Shown piece by piece: positions 44,957-55,633 of a stretch of DNA of 64,000 bases. Source of the stretch: Cristatella mucedo (taxonomy: Eukaryota; Bryozoa; Phylactolaemata; Cristatellidae); NCBI GenBank assembly GCA_009760855.2, contig WPIO01000045.1:1-64000 (forward strand), in the 5' to 3' direction. The notes beneath the pieces were generated by a model, which had not been told where the DNA came from, did no database searches, and saw only the letters and a list, made by a program, of their open reading frames with translations. The first letter of the stretch is position 1; each line of letters begins with the position of its first letter. The position numbers and the translations under genes are program-made.

Positions 44957-46880
44957 ATGGCTTCATTTAACGGTTCGGAGCTATTGAATACCTCCGGCCC
45001 AGCGTTCGACATCCTGCAGTCGAGCCTAAACGACCCCGCTATTTTTGCTCCGATTAGCCGTGATCTAATGGAGCGTTTTGGCGCGCTCGAGGAAGAGAAT
45101 GCGCAGCTACGCGAGGCGGAGATCGCTGCTGCGTGGGTCGGCCTCCCCAGCACCGGCACACCAGCCGGGTCGGCAGCCTTACCGCCGAGCTGCACCCCGG
45201 AAGCGGCGCCACGCGTCCCACCCACGATACTTCGCCATCGCAGTACGCGGTCGGTCTCTTACCGCGCCCGGAGGGTTATGCTGCACCCACCGCCTTGCGA
45301 CGCGCCATAGGTTACGCCCCGTACGTTACGACGTGCCCGGCAGGAGTCGCTCCGCCGCACGCTGCTCATGTTTGGCACGCTGCGACCGCTATCTTTCCTT
45401 CACCCCGCGCGGAGCCTTTTTCCGCTAACCCCGCTTGCAGTGGCGCGGCAAGCTATCCCCGGCCGGACCATGCGGAAAAGCCACAGGTGCACTCGGACGC
45501 CGCCCTTATTTTCGCGCCGGCTGCTAATGCATGCGGAGACTACGCCCGACCTGTCGCTAGCCCGCGCGCTGAGCAGACTCCTCGCACGGCTGAGCCGGCA
45601 TTGCTGAGCCGGATCTTCGTTGTGCCCGCAGACGCGTTTGACGGGAGCGTAGAGGCCTCATCGCTGAAACTGGCACCTTTCCGGGGGATCTGACGGACTC
45701 CTTCCCACGGTGGATCAGCGATTATGAGGTGCTTCCTAGGTTTTGCGGATGGTCTCCGGACCTCCAGCTATTGCGCTTGGGCGCATACTTTCGCGGCCGA
45801 GCGCTTGACGTATATCGCTCGGTCTATGAACGGCTCTGCGAGCCAGACCAACGATGTACATTCGAGGGAATGAAAGCTGAACTGGTGCGAACGTTCACCT
45901 CTGGCGTGCGTCGCGATTCTGCTCGCGGGGCCCTACACGGTTGTCGCCAGGGTGCTGCACAAAGTGTTTACGACTTCTACAGGCACCTTGTAGACACTGC
46001 CACCGTCGCATACCCTACTACTCCGCAGGCGGACCGTGACGCTATGGTCCTCTCCTTGTTCGTTGGTGGCCTTCATTCCGCGATTAGCGATGCTGTCTTT
46101 GCCAAAGACTGAGCCTGCCTAGACGAGGCCCTAGCTTTCGCTGAAAGATGCGAAGCCAACCCTCGCTTCTTTAGTCGAGGGGCTGCTACCGCCGCGCACG
46201 CTGGCGACCAAGGCCACCCATTCCCATCTGGAAGGGATAGGACCCCTGTTTCTCGCGATATAGAGAGTAAGGTGGATGCATTGGCCGGGCAAATGACCCA
46301 GGTGTGTGACCTGCTTGCCAAGGGAAAGAGGGAAAACTTGGACCCCACCCGTAGGCAATCGTACGAGTTCCGCCCGGCGCAGCGTAAACCCTCTAATTCT
46401 TCATCTGGCTTCCATACCAAGGAAGGCCGCCCTCTCTGCAGGATTTGTTCCAAACCGGGCCACACCGCTGGTAACTGCCCACAGGCCGATCTAACTATCG
46501 GGCGTAGGCCGTTCGCACACAACAGTCGGCGGTCGGATGACCGGGTGCAGGCTGCCATGGGTCAGGGGGTGGCTGGGTGGACGCAGGACGTGGTAGGCCG
46601 TTCCATCACGAGTCGGCTGATCGAATCTCTACCGAGCCAGTACACTACAATCCAGGTGTTTTCCCTCCACACGTTTCGGCCTGGCAATCTCATGGGCCGG
46701 AATCTTCCGGTTCTCTCGGTACGAGTGGGTACGCGAACTATGCTTCGGCTGGGTGGATACCTTCGCCCTCGACTGGCGTTCATACCCACCCCATGACTGG
46801 CCAGGCATCGGAGAGCGGTTTCGGCCGTGATGGCCGCGGTTTCTGGGACGCTCAATCGGCACCGTCACAGCAGGAGTGAC
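44957..46880 (+). pseudogene. Gypsy-like gag, frameshifted
   Basis: Starts at ATG 44,957 (MASFNGSEL), about 58 bp after the LTR. Frame one covers an acidic helix (RFGALEEENAQLREAEI). Frame two (45,133-45,693) is a Pro/Ala-rich linker. Frame three (45,690-46,796) holds the Retrotrans_gag-type core (LLRLGAYFRGRALDVY) and the zinc knuckle CRICSKPGHTAGNC (46,437-46,478). A TGA sits at 46,110 within the core frame. A last frame (46,577-46,879) leads into the protease. At least three frame changes and one stop; structural capsid protein of the retroelement, now broken. GC-rich, unlike the Maverick-like block. Confidence 0.8.
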
Positions 46881-46894
46881 TAGCACGGGCGCCG

Positions 46895-47790
46895 ATGAGC
46901 CCTGAGACCGTGGACACCTGGCCCTCCGCCCCACACACCATCGCACTGGTGAAAGTGAATGGTGTGCTGGTCACGGGACTATGGGACACCGGTGCGAATA
47001 TTTCCTTGATGTCGGCCTCCCTCGCCCAACGGCTGAGTCTCCCCCTCTCGATGGAGTCAGTTCGGGCGTCCAGTATCACGGGTTCTTCCCTGCCTATAAT
47101 AGGGGCCGTGACAGCGAGCGTGCAAGTGGGAGGCATCACCCGCGAGCACCAATTCTATGTCACCACCGAGTCTCTGCAGCCGCTGCTGCTGGGAACTGAC
47201 TTTCTTGTCTCCCTGCCGCCGGTCACCTACGACTATGGGCGTGGAACCGTGCAGGTGGGTGACCACCATCTACCACTGGTGGGTCACGCGGAGGCTTTAG
47301 CTCCGCCACAGCAGATTCACCGGGCAACGGTCAGGCAGAGCAGGTCACCGAAGCTGGTGGATGCGAAGCTAGGCATAGTTGGCAAAACTAATGCCAGTGT
47401 TTCAGTTGCAGGCGACGTTAAACCGACGCCGAGGCCTCGGATTCGTCCACGTCAACCACTGCCAACCGGCTTGGATGCGAACATTCTCACAGTTACTAGG
47501 TTCTCGGTTGCAACGCCGTCAGCTGCGGACCCGGCTCCACCACAGTTTAGCGGCAGCGATGCGGTTCCGCCGGAGCCAGCTTCACGGACAGGTCACCTCA
47601 TCGAGGCCTCTACGCATGGCATAGCTGAAGGCTGAGTGAAACCTCCGATCCCTCACCCTCTGGCCGAGCGGCAGGGCGACCCAGAAGACGACGACCGCCG
47701 TTCTTCAGTTGGGCAGGATGATAGACAATGCCATTTGCTGCGCCACGACCGCGAGCATAGGCCTAATCCTCGATATCGAGATATGTGGTG
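46895..47790 (+). pseudogene. Gypsy-like protease with a pol tail; RT, RNase H and integrase missing
   Basis: The frame 46,895-47,635 contains the retropepsin motif GLWDTGANISLM (catalytic Asp-Thr-Gly) and the partner LLGTDFL about 70 residues on, a normal spacing. After a TGA at 47,633 the same frame continues about 50 codons to TAA with HRPNPRYRDMW, which resembles the basic C-terminal tail of gypsy polyproteins. Only about 130-150 codons separate the protease from this tail, so the whole polymerase and integrase region appears to have been deleted. The element would need enzymes in trans. Protease identification is firm; the tail assignment is inference. Confidence 0.72.
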
Positions 47791-47963
47791 CTAAGGCGAA
47801 GCTACCGCAGCATCGCATTAACACCACCCCGGACGGGCCAAAGTGTCGGATCAGTCCATTAGGGGGCTCCATGCTTTTTTTTCCACTCGGGCCAGTGGTT
47901 TTTTTAACGCCGGACCCCGGACTGATCAAATACGAGGCCGTATCTCGCGAGGAAAGAGAGTAA
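47791..47963. other. 3' untranslated part of the gypsy-like element
   Basis: Contains a run of T residues and the purine-rich GAGGAAAGAGAG at 47,950-47,960, a candidate polypurine tract placed directly before the likely LTR start TGATAAGG. Confidence 0.5.
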
Positions 47964-48236
47964 TGATAAGGAGCAGCTTTCAGGCTAGCCGCGATATTAG
48001 CCCTTGCCTTAGTCAGTCTGACTAGGGTACCTAGAGCAACCGTAGCAGGCGGACTAGCCTAGGATTGGCCAAGGATTGGTCAAGGACTAGCCAAGGACTA
48101 GCCAAGGATTGGCCGAGGAATGACCAAGGGCTAGCCAGGGGCTAGCCAATGGCTAGCCAGGAAGAATTAGGCCGAGGACGGACACCGAGAGCTAGGGTCC
48201 GACAAAAACAATAACAGCTACGCCCAAGGTCGAGAG

Positions 48237-48320
<84 letters not shown>

Positions 48321-48892
48321 AGTATAAATGACAGGACTGACAGAGCTCAGGGCTGCAGCTTCGGTAGTCGATGCGAGACTACGCTTCGAGAGCACGAGAG
48401 ACGAACCTACGGCGACGGACAGCTAAGTGCAACTTAGACTGTGCAGTTGTGTTCTGCCGGCTACTCAGCTAGCCGCTCGTATCTTGGGGTGCTGTAGCGA
48501 CGCGCGCATAGGGTAGTTAGTTATACTCGGACTTCGGGAGTTCGCACAGTTAACTCCGTCGGTCCGGTACACGCCGCGTAAACGCGTAGGGTAGTTATCA
48601 TAGTCGGGCTTCGGGAGTTCGTTCAGTTAACTCCTTCGGACCGATACGCGCCGCGTAAACGCACAGGGTAGTTGGTTATACTCGGGCTTCAGAGATCGGG
48701 CAGTTAACCCCGTTGATCCGGTGCGCGCCGCGTAAATCGCTTGTGCCGGCGTGTAACCGCTACGAACAGGCCCACAATAAACTGTTGCTTTCGGCACCCA
48801 TTTGTGGCCGCCTGTGTTTTAACCGCATCGCAGCACTGCATCGCACAGTCCACCGGTAGAGAGCCGGGGGTCGAGCTGTCTGCACGGTTACA
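47964..48892 (+). repeat. 3' LTR of gypsy-like element
   Basis: Likely TGATAAGG...GGTTACA (TG...CA). The first about 260 bp has no counterpart in the 5' LTR. From 48,227 onward it matches the 5' copy: (GA)n at 48,240-48,314 (longer than the 5' tract), the same TATAAAT, three tandem repeats (48,510-48,740) and AATAAA at 48,776. Small differences between LTRs indicate some age. Confidence 0.8.
48051..48165. repeat. Tandem CTAGCCAAGGA-type repeats in U3
   Basis: About ten copies of a 10-11 bp unit (AAGGACTAGCC, GGATTGGCC, GGGGCTAGCC). They lie in the U3 part lacking from the 5' LTR. Confidence 0.85.
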
Positions 48893-49388
48893 GCTTATTG
48901 CCAGAGGTTTATTGCACATTAAGCGAGGATTCCAAAGGCAAGCGTTAAGTCAGGCCGATGGAGTTACAACAGGCCTGATGACCACTAAGTTAGAGAGATT
49001 TACAGTCACGCACGTGGGGGAGCGTGCTGAGCGGTTCGAGACAAGGCTAGGAATACCAAACGAGCTGGTACTCAGCTTGCAGATTCCGCCCAATGAGCTG
49101 TTTCGGCCACCGCGGCGGCTACGGGTGCTATTCTTTTGTTAATGCATAGTTCATGAATCTTAGCAACAATATTAATATCTAGGAATGCATTTGATCTACG
49201 ATGACGAAGCGATAGCAGCTGCTGACGGTCATAACTAAAGAGCAGGTTACAAGCCGCTTGAGTAGCTAAGGCAGCCGCCGGCGTGGGAGACCCAGCAGCC
49301 GGAAGTGACAAGCGTTTAGATGTCCATAAGCACGTAATTTCTTACGCATTACGGTCAAATAATAATCACAATAACTTTAAACAGGTCT
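48893..49388. other. Unassigned sequence right of the 3' LTR
   Basis: Not the LINE-A sequence that flanks the left LTR, so no target duplication can be read and the element's two flanks do not match. Open frames on both strands (for example minus 49,072-49,311, SYDRQQLLSLRHRR) are vaguely LINE-like but unassignable. Confidence 0.4.
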
Positions 49389-49452
49389 TAGCTGTATCGT
49401 TTCTGTATACCATGTTCGCAAGAACGTTCGTTTTTCGGAAGAATTCTGCAAC
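49389..49452 (+). repeat. Diverged single arm of the 18-kb foldback repeat
   Basis: GTATCGTTTCTGTATACC, then TTCGCAAGAACGTTCG and GGAAGAATTCTGCA parallel the left arm at 18,018-18,079. No partner arm nearby. Confidence 0.75.
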
Positions 49453-49489
49453 GAACACGAACGCACGTTAGGACGCTCTATGTGTAGAA

Positions 49490-49720
49490 CTGTCTTCCAC
49501 GGTGGCTTGCTCAAACATTTAACCAGCTCCTTAGGTCAGTCACGGCTTAATTATTGCGATTCCATTTTAAATGAGCTACAGTAAAAGCAACTAGGCGACT
49601 GTAGATGGCTATGAATATTGCTGCATAGCTAATTTTAAAATTCCAAAGGTTTAACAATGTTTCTCATTTTCTCAAAGAGCTTGAATGGCGGCCGGTTAAT
49701 AAAAAAAAAACTGATGAGAC
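49490..49720 (+). mobile_element. LINE-B fragment
   Basis: Degraded match to 6,670-6,890 (CACGGCTTAATTATTGCGATT, then ATGAATATTGCTGCA and GGCGGCCGGTTAA). Confidence 0.65.
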
Positions 49721-49721
49721 A

Positions 49722-49835
49722 TTCTCGTTAATATTACTCACCATTCAATCACGTTTCCCTTTGCAGTAAATGTAAAGCGCCTCGAAAGAGATTGAGATCT
49801 CTGAGGCACTTTCTCAAGTTCATTATCATCATAAT
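49722..49835 (+). mobile_element. LINE-A 3' tail
   Basis: TTTGCAGTAAATGTAAAGCG, hairpin arms around GAAAGAGATTGAGATCTCTG, then an ATTATCATCATAAT tail. Confidence 0.75.
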
Positions 49836-49907
49836 TCTCCTCATATATGGCCAAAAGTTCAATTGTCCGGGCCTCTGCCAATGCATTGCAACACATCTGT
49901 ATCACTT

Positions 49908-50530
49908 GCCTTACTGGCAATGCCGTCTTACCTTTGAGCTTATCCTCCGTTGTGTGGTTTTATGATGCTGGAGGTTGCAAACTAACTTTTGATTAGAGAT
50001 GTAGAAAGTCAATTTGTAAACGCCTAATCGACCAGCCTGTTCTTTTAGCCGGGCATGCAACTGTCATGCAATGGCCTTGAACAAAATAACTAATGCTTGG
50101 AATATCTCTCTAGGTAAAGCGCACTGCAGTTAACTGACTGAAAAGTACTGATTGTTACCGGCCTGCCTTTCATAGCAGTGTGCAGGCGATGGCGAACTAA
50201 CTGTGACTTTAACGGGCATGAGAGTTCAGGTGGAAGCACTGAGTGATATCAAGAAAAGACAGCCACAATAGAAGCTGTAGATAAGTCAACTGAACAATCT
50301 CACTAATTATGTATGTCGTTGTACTTGTTAATTAAGCCCGACGAGTCTATGGATTTCGACCATATATCTATCAGCTGTCCGCCGGATGCACTGTTTGGTC
50401 GCTGACCGAAGAGGGCTACCATAGATTCCACTTAGTACACAATCTTGCAACAATACAAACTTGGTTTAGCTCGCACTCAAGAAGAATTCGAAAGCAGCCA
50501 GTATGCAGAAATTTGGCTCTTCCTGCAGTG
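49908..50530. repeat. Direct duplication, left copy (paired with 50.77-51.39 kb)
   Basis: Matches 50,768-51,392 throughout: TAATCCTCCGTTG-type start, TTTTATGATGCTGGAGG, GTTACCGGCCTG, AATCTCACTAATTATGTATG and the CTTCCTGCAG end. No gene in either copy. Confidence 0.88.
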
Positions 50531-50534
50531 TAGC

Positions 50535-50770
50535 AGGATTAGAAGCTTTGATGGTTTGATGCTAGGGCTGACTATACGGTAATTTTTGTTTTTAGGCAGT
50601 TGGAGCAAAAAAGTTAAGGCGAACAAAAGTCAACTAGGTAGAAACTTTAAAACAATGCGACACAAGATGGGGCGCTGGCATCGATATTCAAGAATGTATG
50701 TGAAATGAAAGTTTAAGGGTTGACGTCCGACAATCGTTGCTGCAGAACCTACCACTAGCTTTAATCGGCC
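50535..50770 (-). repeat. Inverted piece of the 40.2-40.4 kb block
   Basis: Reverse complement of 40,213-40,440 (also 5,200-5,430): on the minus strand CGATTAAAGCTAGTGGTAGA and TCAACCCTTAAACTTTCATT are shared with 40.21-40.28 kb. It lies exactly between the two direct copies. Confidence 0.85.
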
Positions 50771-51392
50771 TTACTAGCAGTACCGTGTTACCTTTGACCT
50801 AATCCTCCGTTGCACGTTTTTATGATGCTGGAGGCTGCAAACTAGCTTTTGATTAGAGATATTGAAAGTCAATTTGCAACCGCCTAACCGACTGGCCTGT
50901 TTAGCCGGGCATGCAATTGTCATGCAATGACCATGAACACAAGAATAACCAAAGCTTGGAATATCTCCGTAGGTGAAGCTCCAAGAAGTAAACCGACTGA
51001 AAAGTACTGATTGTTACCGGCCTGTCTTGCACAGCAGTGTGCAGGTGATGGCAAACTATGTGTGACTTTAACGGGAACGAGAGTTCAGGTGGAAGCACTG
51101 AATGATATCAAGAAAAGACAGCCACAAAAGAAGCTGTAGATATAGTCACCTGAACAATCTCACTAATTATGTATGTCGTTGCTGTTATTAATTATGCCCG
51201 ACGAGTCTATGGATTTCGACCACATGTCTATCAGCTTTCCGCCGGATGCCCTCTTCGGTAGCTGACCGAAGTGGGCCACCGTAGATTCCACTTAGTACAC
51301 AATCTTGAAACAATACCTACTTGGATTTGTTCGCACCCAAGAAAAATTTGAAAGCAGCAAGTACGCAGAAATTCGACTCTTCCTGCAGGGTA
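50768..51392. repeat. Direct duplication, right copy (paired with 49.91-50.53 kb)
   Basis: Second copy of the same unit, about 860 bp to the right of the first, with scattered substitutions. No coding content. Confidence 0.88.
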
Positions 51393-53289
51393 GCAGCAGG
51401 AATAGAAATATCATACGATGGAGCACTGGAACAGCAACAAATAGATCGCCTCATCTTTCCCTGCAGGAATCGAAGTAATATTTGTCAGCAGAATTCAGTT
51501 TGACGTTGGATGGCCCTCTGGCGGTTGAATTTTGACAATTAAAATGACCCACTTCTGCAACGAAATCGCTTATTGTTTCAGTAGAGCTTGAATTGCCATA
51601 TTCGAACGATGCCTCACGGATTGTATTCAAGTGACAAATAAGTCACTGCCTATTAGAACAATTAGGCGATCTCTATGCTTGTGAAGCTTAATATCTTGGG
51701 ATCTTTCGATATCTTTGATCAACATGTCCTCCTGCAGCTCCTTAGCAAGTCTTATACGGCACTTCCATAATGCCAAGTTAGGGTAAGTCCAGTTATAAGG
51801 AGTGTACAGGTGGTAATTTCAGGGTATACGTTTGTACAAGCTCTCACCATCTAGTAAGCCTTAAGAGTGTAACATCCACTTGCCATGTTTGCACGTGTTT
51901 ATGTCACCTTTGACTGAGTATTCCCGTTGACATAGTGCATGCTAGTGCTAAGACTATGATCATGCTTTCTGTACCGTGCTTGTAAAGTTCGTAAAGCGAT
52001 ATTAGGTTATCTATGGGTTCTAAATAAACGTAGTACCAAAATTAAATGCATTCCGGTCAAGCGAAATGTGAATGAAGCCCTGCTCTGGTAGCTGTTCATC
52101 TGAGACCATCGCAATAGCATTATCTTTGTTTTAGTGCATGCAATCTGACAAGGTTGGTTGCTGTGTTGATAGTGAATTTCATGAATCATTTAGTTCACAT
52201 GCGGCTTTTTGTATTGGCCATCGTTTAAATAAGTGGCGATCAGGTCAAAATTAGTGGCAATGTTTCTGACAGTTGTGATATTCCCACCTTGTTCTGGAAT
52301 TGAAAGGTTGTGTATAGAGGATTTTATGGAATTTCTCACTAAAATATTTGTGCTTATAAGGCCGGTACTGATTGAAGAAGACTTCAACATTTACGATGAC
52401 AACCATAAATTCGGCAAGGTTTTGATACTTATCGTGCGTGGATTAGCTGCAAAGGTACTTACAAGAACCATCCAACAGCTTTGATTCTTACTGATTCGTC
52501 CAGTATTATTTAAAATAATTGTCATGTTCCAGCTAGTATCATACCTCGAAAAGAAGTAGCATTCAGAAAAGTCTTTGTCGAGGTTTAAGCTGTGATGCTC
52601 CAAAGTTACTGCTCTCTGCTGTTCAACCAATGACACCCTACAAATCAACGACGACGGGCGATTTCACAGAATTAGTGGCTACCTTCAGCACTATTAATCG
52701 TGATGTCCTATCTTGAGATTCTGGAAAAACGACCCGTCTGGAAGACGAGGCACTGGCATGGTTCTAATCGTCCTTGGCCAATCGATTTCAATGTGTGTCA
52801 CATAGAGGTCAAGTCCTATCTGCTGGACCCGTCACTGGTGTAGTCACGTAAAAGTACCATCTCGGTCCTTCGCCAGTATCCGTTTTTACTCAACCTTTGT
52901 AAATATTTTATCCTGGCGCATGGAATAGGCTTTCACATTTACGTTGTCAATACTCGGCTCTGATTTTTATTCAATCTTTCGGAATCTTCTGCAGCGATGG
53001 TAAACTGAATGCTTACCTCGCTCTCATTCCATCACAAATGTTGGGTAATTTTTCTAAAAAAAAGACAATAAAAGCACGTGGCCTAACTAGAATAATTCTT
53101 TCTTCTAACAGACTAAACTTGTGTATGACCGCAAACCCGTGCTCATAATTCAAGGATCATCTTGACAGCAACCAGAATTTTAAAAGGTTCAATGAAAATA
53201 TTTCCTATACCCAAAATGTTGAATCCCTACTTATGACTCGGAGTTGTTTTCTGGGGTAAAGTTGGCAGTAAGAATCCGCGGTCCAAAAA
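51393..53289. other. No gene or repeat recognised
   Basis: Short open frames only. Some stretches (52,680-52,800, 53,130-53,250) vaguely recall worn LINE sequence but cannot be assigned. Confidence 0.4.
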
Positions 53290-53382
53290 CAACTAGTACA
53301 TCCTTCCGTTTCTGCTAGATTATTGTAATCTTTTAATTGAGCTACTGAAAAGAAACTAGATTAGTGCTGCAGGAAATAAACT
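53290..53382 (+). mobile_element. LINE-B remnant
   Basis: TTCTGCTAGATTATTGTAATC beside AGTGCTGCAGGAAAT resembles the LDYCNSLL region. Confidence 0.5.
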
Positions 53383-53733
53383 CAAAGCCTGGAACTCCCT
53401 CCCGATCTGCGTCAGAACATCCCCTGACCTGACCACATTTATAAGGAACCTAAAAACACACCTATTTAGGACAACATTTAGTGGGTCCCTGTGATTTGTC
53501 CTTCACGTGCTTATGCGTGCTGACACTGTGCATGCTGCCACTAACCCCATTTTCATGCTGACCCTGTGCATGTCACCCTTAACCATGTTATTAATTTTGT
53601 TTGTTTTTCAAGCATGATTTTACTTACCATTTAATTGCATTTCCCTTTGCTGCAAATGTAAAGCACCTAGAAAGAGATTAAGTTCTCTGTGGGCGCTTTA
53701 TCAAGTACATTATTAATATGATTATTATTATTA
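53383..53733 (+). mobile_element. LINE-A 3' fragment
   Basis: Begins within the C-terminal coding end (AAGCCTGGAACTCCCTCCC) and runs to the hairpin (53,658-53,700) and an ATTATTATTATTATC tail. It is well preserved, suggesting a young insertion. Confidence 0.85.
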
Positions 53734-53734
53734 T

Positions 53735-53905
53735 CACTCAAAGTTGGTTTGGTAAAGTGGTTAAGGTGCTCGCCCCGACCACGGCCTAGCTGAGGTCGGG
53801 GGGGGGGGGGGGGGGGGCTCGAGCCCTCAGGCATATGTGAAGCGCCTTAATAGAGATTAAGTTCTCGTGGGGCACAATACAAATTAATTATTTATTTATT
53901 TATTA
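53735..53905 (+). mobile_element. SINE-2 with LINE-A-like 3' hairpin and poly-G run
   Basis: tRNA-like head: TGGTTTGGTAAAGTGGTTAA, GGTGCTCGCC, then GGCTCGAGCC as B-box-like element. A run of about 21 G interrupts the head. The body ends GAAGCGCCTTAATAGAGATT, AAGTTCTCG and GGGGC, followed by an ATTTATTTATTTATT tail. The end matches the LINE-A 3' hairpin. Confidence 0.8.
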
Positions 53906-53919
53906 AAGTTTAAAAATCT

Positions 53920-54305
53920 CAAGAGTTTTGATTACGTGTCTCGTTTGCTCAAACACCTTGGATGGTTGATGGTTAATCAATGGCTACTGAGGAAAGTTCT
54001 AACTCTGACTCTCAATGCCTACAGTGGCTTTGCTGTGCATACCTTGTGGACCTGCTGCTCCAGGTTCATCATCATTTACGGATCATAACTAAACTATTCC
54101 ATTTCTCTTCTTAAAACTAATGGAAAAGTTGCTTTTGCTCTGCATCAACTCCATTGTCAAACTCACGTCCATGATTCTTGAGTAATGACATTTACGATTC
54201 TTGAGCAACGACATTTATGCCCATTCAGCCCAGTATAGCCTCTCATTGTCATCTATCCCGAACTGCTAATTCCATTCTACAAACGATGCTGAAACATTCT
54301 TTCGA
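53920..54305 (+). mobile_element. LINE-B remnant
   Basis: Degraded match to 6,830-7,050 (GATTACGTGTCTCGTTTGC, GGATGGTTGATGGTTAATCA, AAACTATTCCATT). No frame. Confidence 0.55.
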
Positions 54306-55129
54306 AGTCATAGTTCGCGTGCACCGTGCACGTGATTGCAAACCGTATTAGGCATCCCGACTCTCCTTATGTTATTGCTAACATAAAAGCCCAGGTTTCT
54401 TTCCAGATACTTCAAATTTTCAAACCAAATGTTAGGTTTTCTTAGGGCTCCTAAAAGATTAATCGTTATTAGGATGTCTTCCTCGTTATTTCTTCTCCGC
54501 ACTAAATATCGAAAACGTTTTATAGTTAAGATTAGCAACATTATAATCGCCGGGCAGTTCAAACTGTTTGGCTCTACCCTCAACTTGCCGTAGAATCTTA
54601 AGGAGTGTGTGCATGCCTTTCCTAGTCTCTTAAAGCCTGTAACTAGTTATACACTGACGTCTCGAAGTCATCTGACTTTACCTCAGCGAGAGTATTTCCT
54701 TGCCGAATATTTGGTCGCCGTTAAAATTACTTGTCCTGTGCTTATGTTTAGTTATAGTATGCGTAAATCATTCAATAATTGATACTGCGTTTCCAGCATA
54801 CATGACGTACCGACAAATGATTTACCTCTTGGAGAGTGCTACACAAGTTTCCTATTATAAATACTAAGCTTGTTATTTTCCCAGTGCGAAATACAATAAT
54901 GCTATTTAGACGCTTCACCGCCTTAATGACAGAAGCCACGGTTTTGGAGACATTGCAGCCACTCTCTATTCACTTTAGGCGCAAGGGAGTAGGAGAAAAG
55001 GCGCACTGAACGTCCGACTAAAAAAATGAATCTAGATCCACCAACCAGAAGTGCCACATTTAACTTTATGTAGCTAAATCCAGAGGACCTCACCTGATTC
55101 AGCAGCAGCATTCAGTCGCACCCGGCGGA
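54306..55129. other. No gene recognised
   Basis: Mixed sequence between LINE debris and the GC-rich 3' flank of the intact GT14 gene. A 91-codon minus-strand open frame at 54,308-54,583 has an ordinary composition but no domain I recognise. Confidence 0.4.
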
Positions 55130-55633
55130 GTTAGCTCGCGTAGTTTCGCCTAAGAAGTCGCGAGAAGACGTCGTTTCGTGGAAGCGAGGGCAGTCATTTT
55201 CAGGCTGACATTTTCGGGCGGACATTTTTGGGCCGGCGAAGAATACGAGCTGCACGCTTGGTACCCGTCGCGGCTCGGCGCTTTGAACGTCGGGCAGCCG
55301 CCGCATGACGGTCGCATGATGAACTCGGCGACGTGAAGCGGTGCTGGTCCCTCAAGCCAGAATTCAGGAGTCCTCCGTTCGTGCCAATTCGTCCTGGTGG
55401 TTCTGTGCTCGCACTGAGACCGCAGACGGAGGCGGCTAAATCGCTCAGTCTACGCCGAGATCTGGCGCTGGACCGACCAACCGGAAGACGGCGGCGACGA
55501 AGCTCTAGCTCAAACGGGTGCAGGGAGCGACGCTTGGCGCACAGCTGTGCTCCGTCGCCAGCTACGCCTTCATACGATGAGTTAAATAACAAATGCCAAG
55601 AACACACACGGACAGGGCGGGACAAGATACACA
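55130..55633. other. GC-rich 3' flank of the intact GT14 gene
   Basis: CpG-rich. Open frames on both strands reflect composition. No clear AATAAA on the minus strand within the first 100 bases after the stop; the 3' end of the transcript cannot be placed. Paralogous patches at 33.55-34.14 kb. Confidence 0.5.

Noticed and set aside
45078-45607. Additional plus-strand frames overlapping gag
   Set aside because: Arg/Ala/Pro-rich alternate frames of the GC-rich gag region; only the frames with gag motifs were kept.
49072-49311. Possible LINE ORF1 start on minus (SYDRQQLLSLRHRR)
   Set aside because: Weak resemblance over 15 residues only and no supporting downstream sequence.
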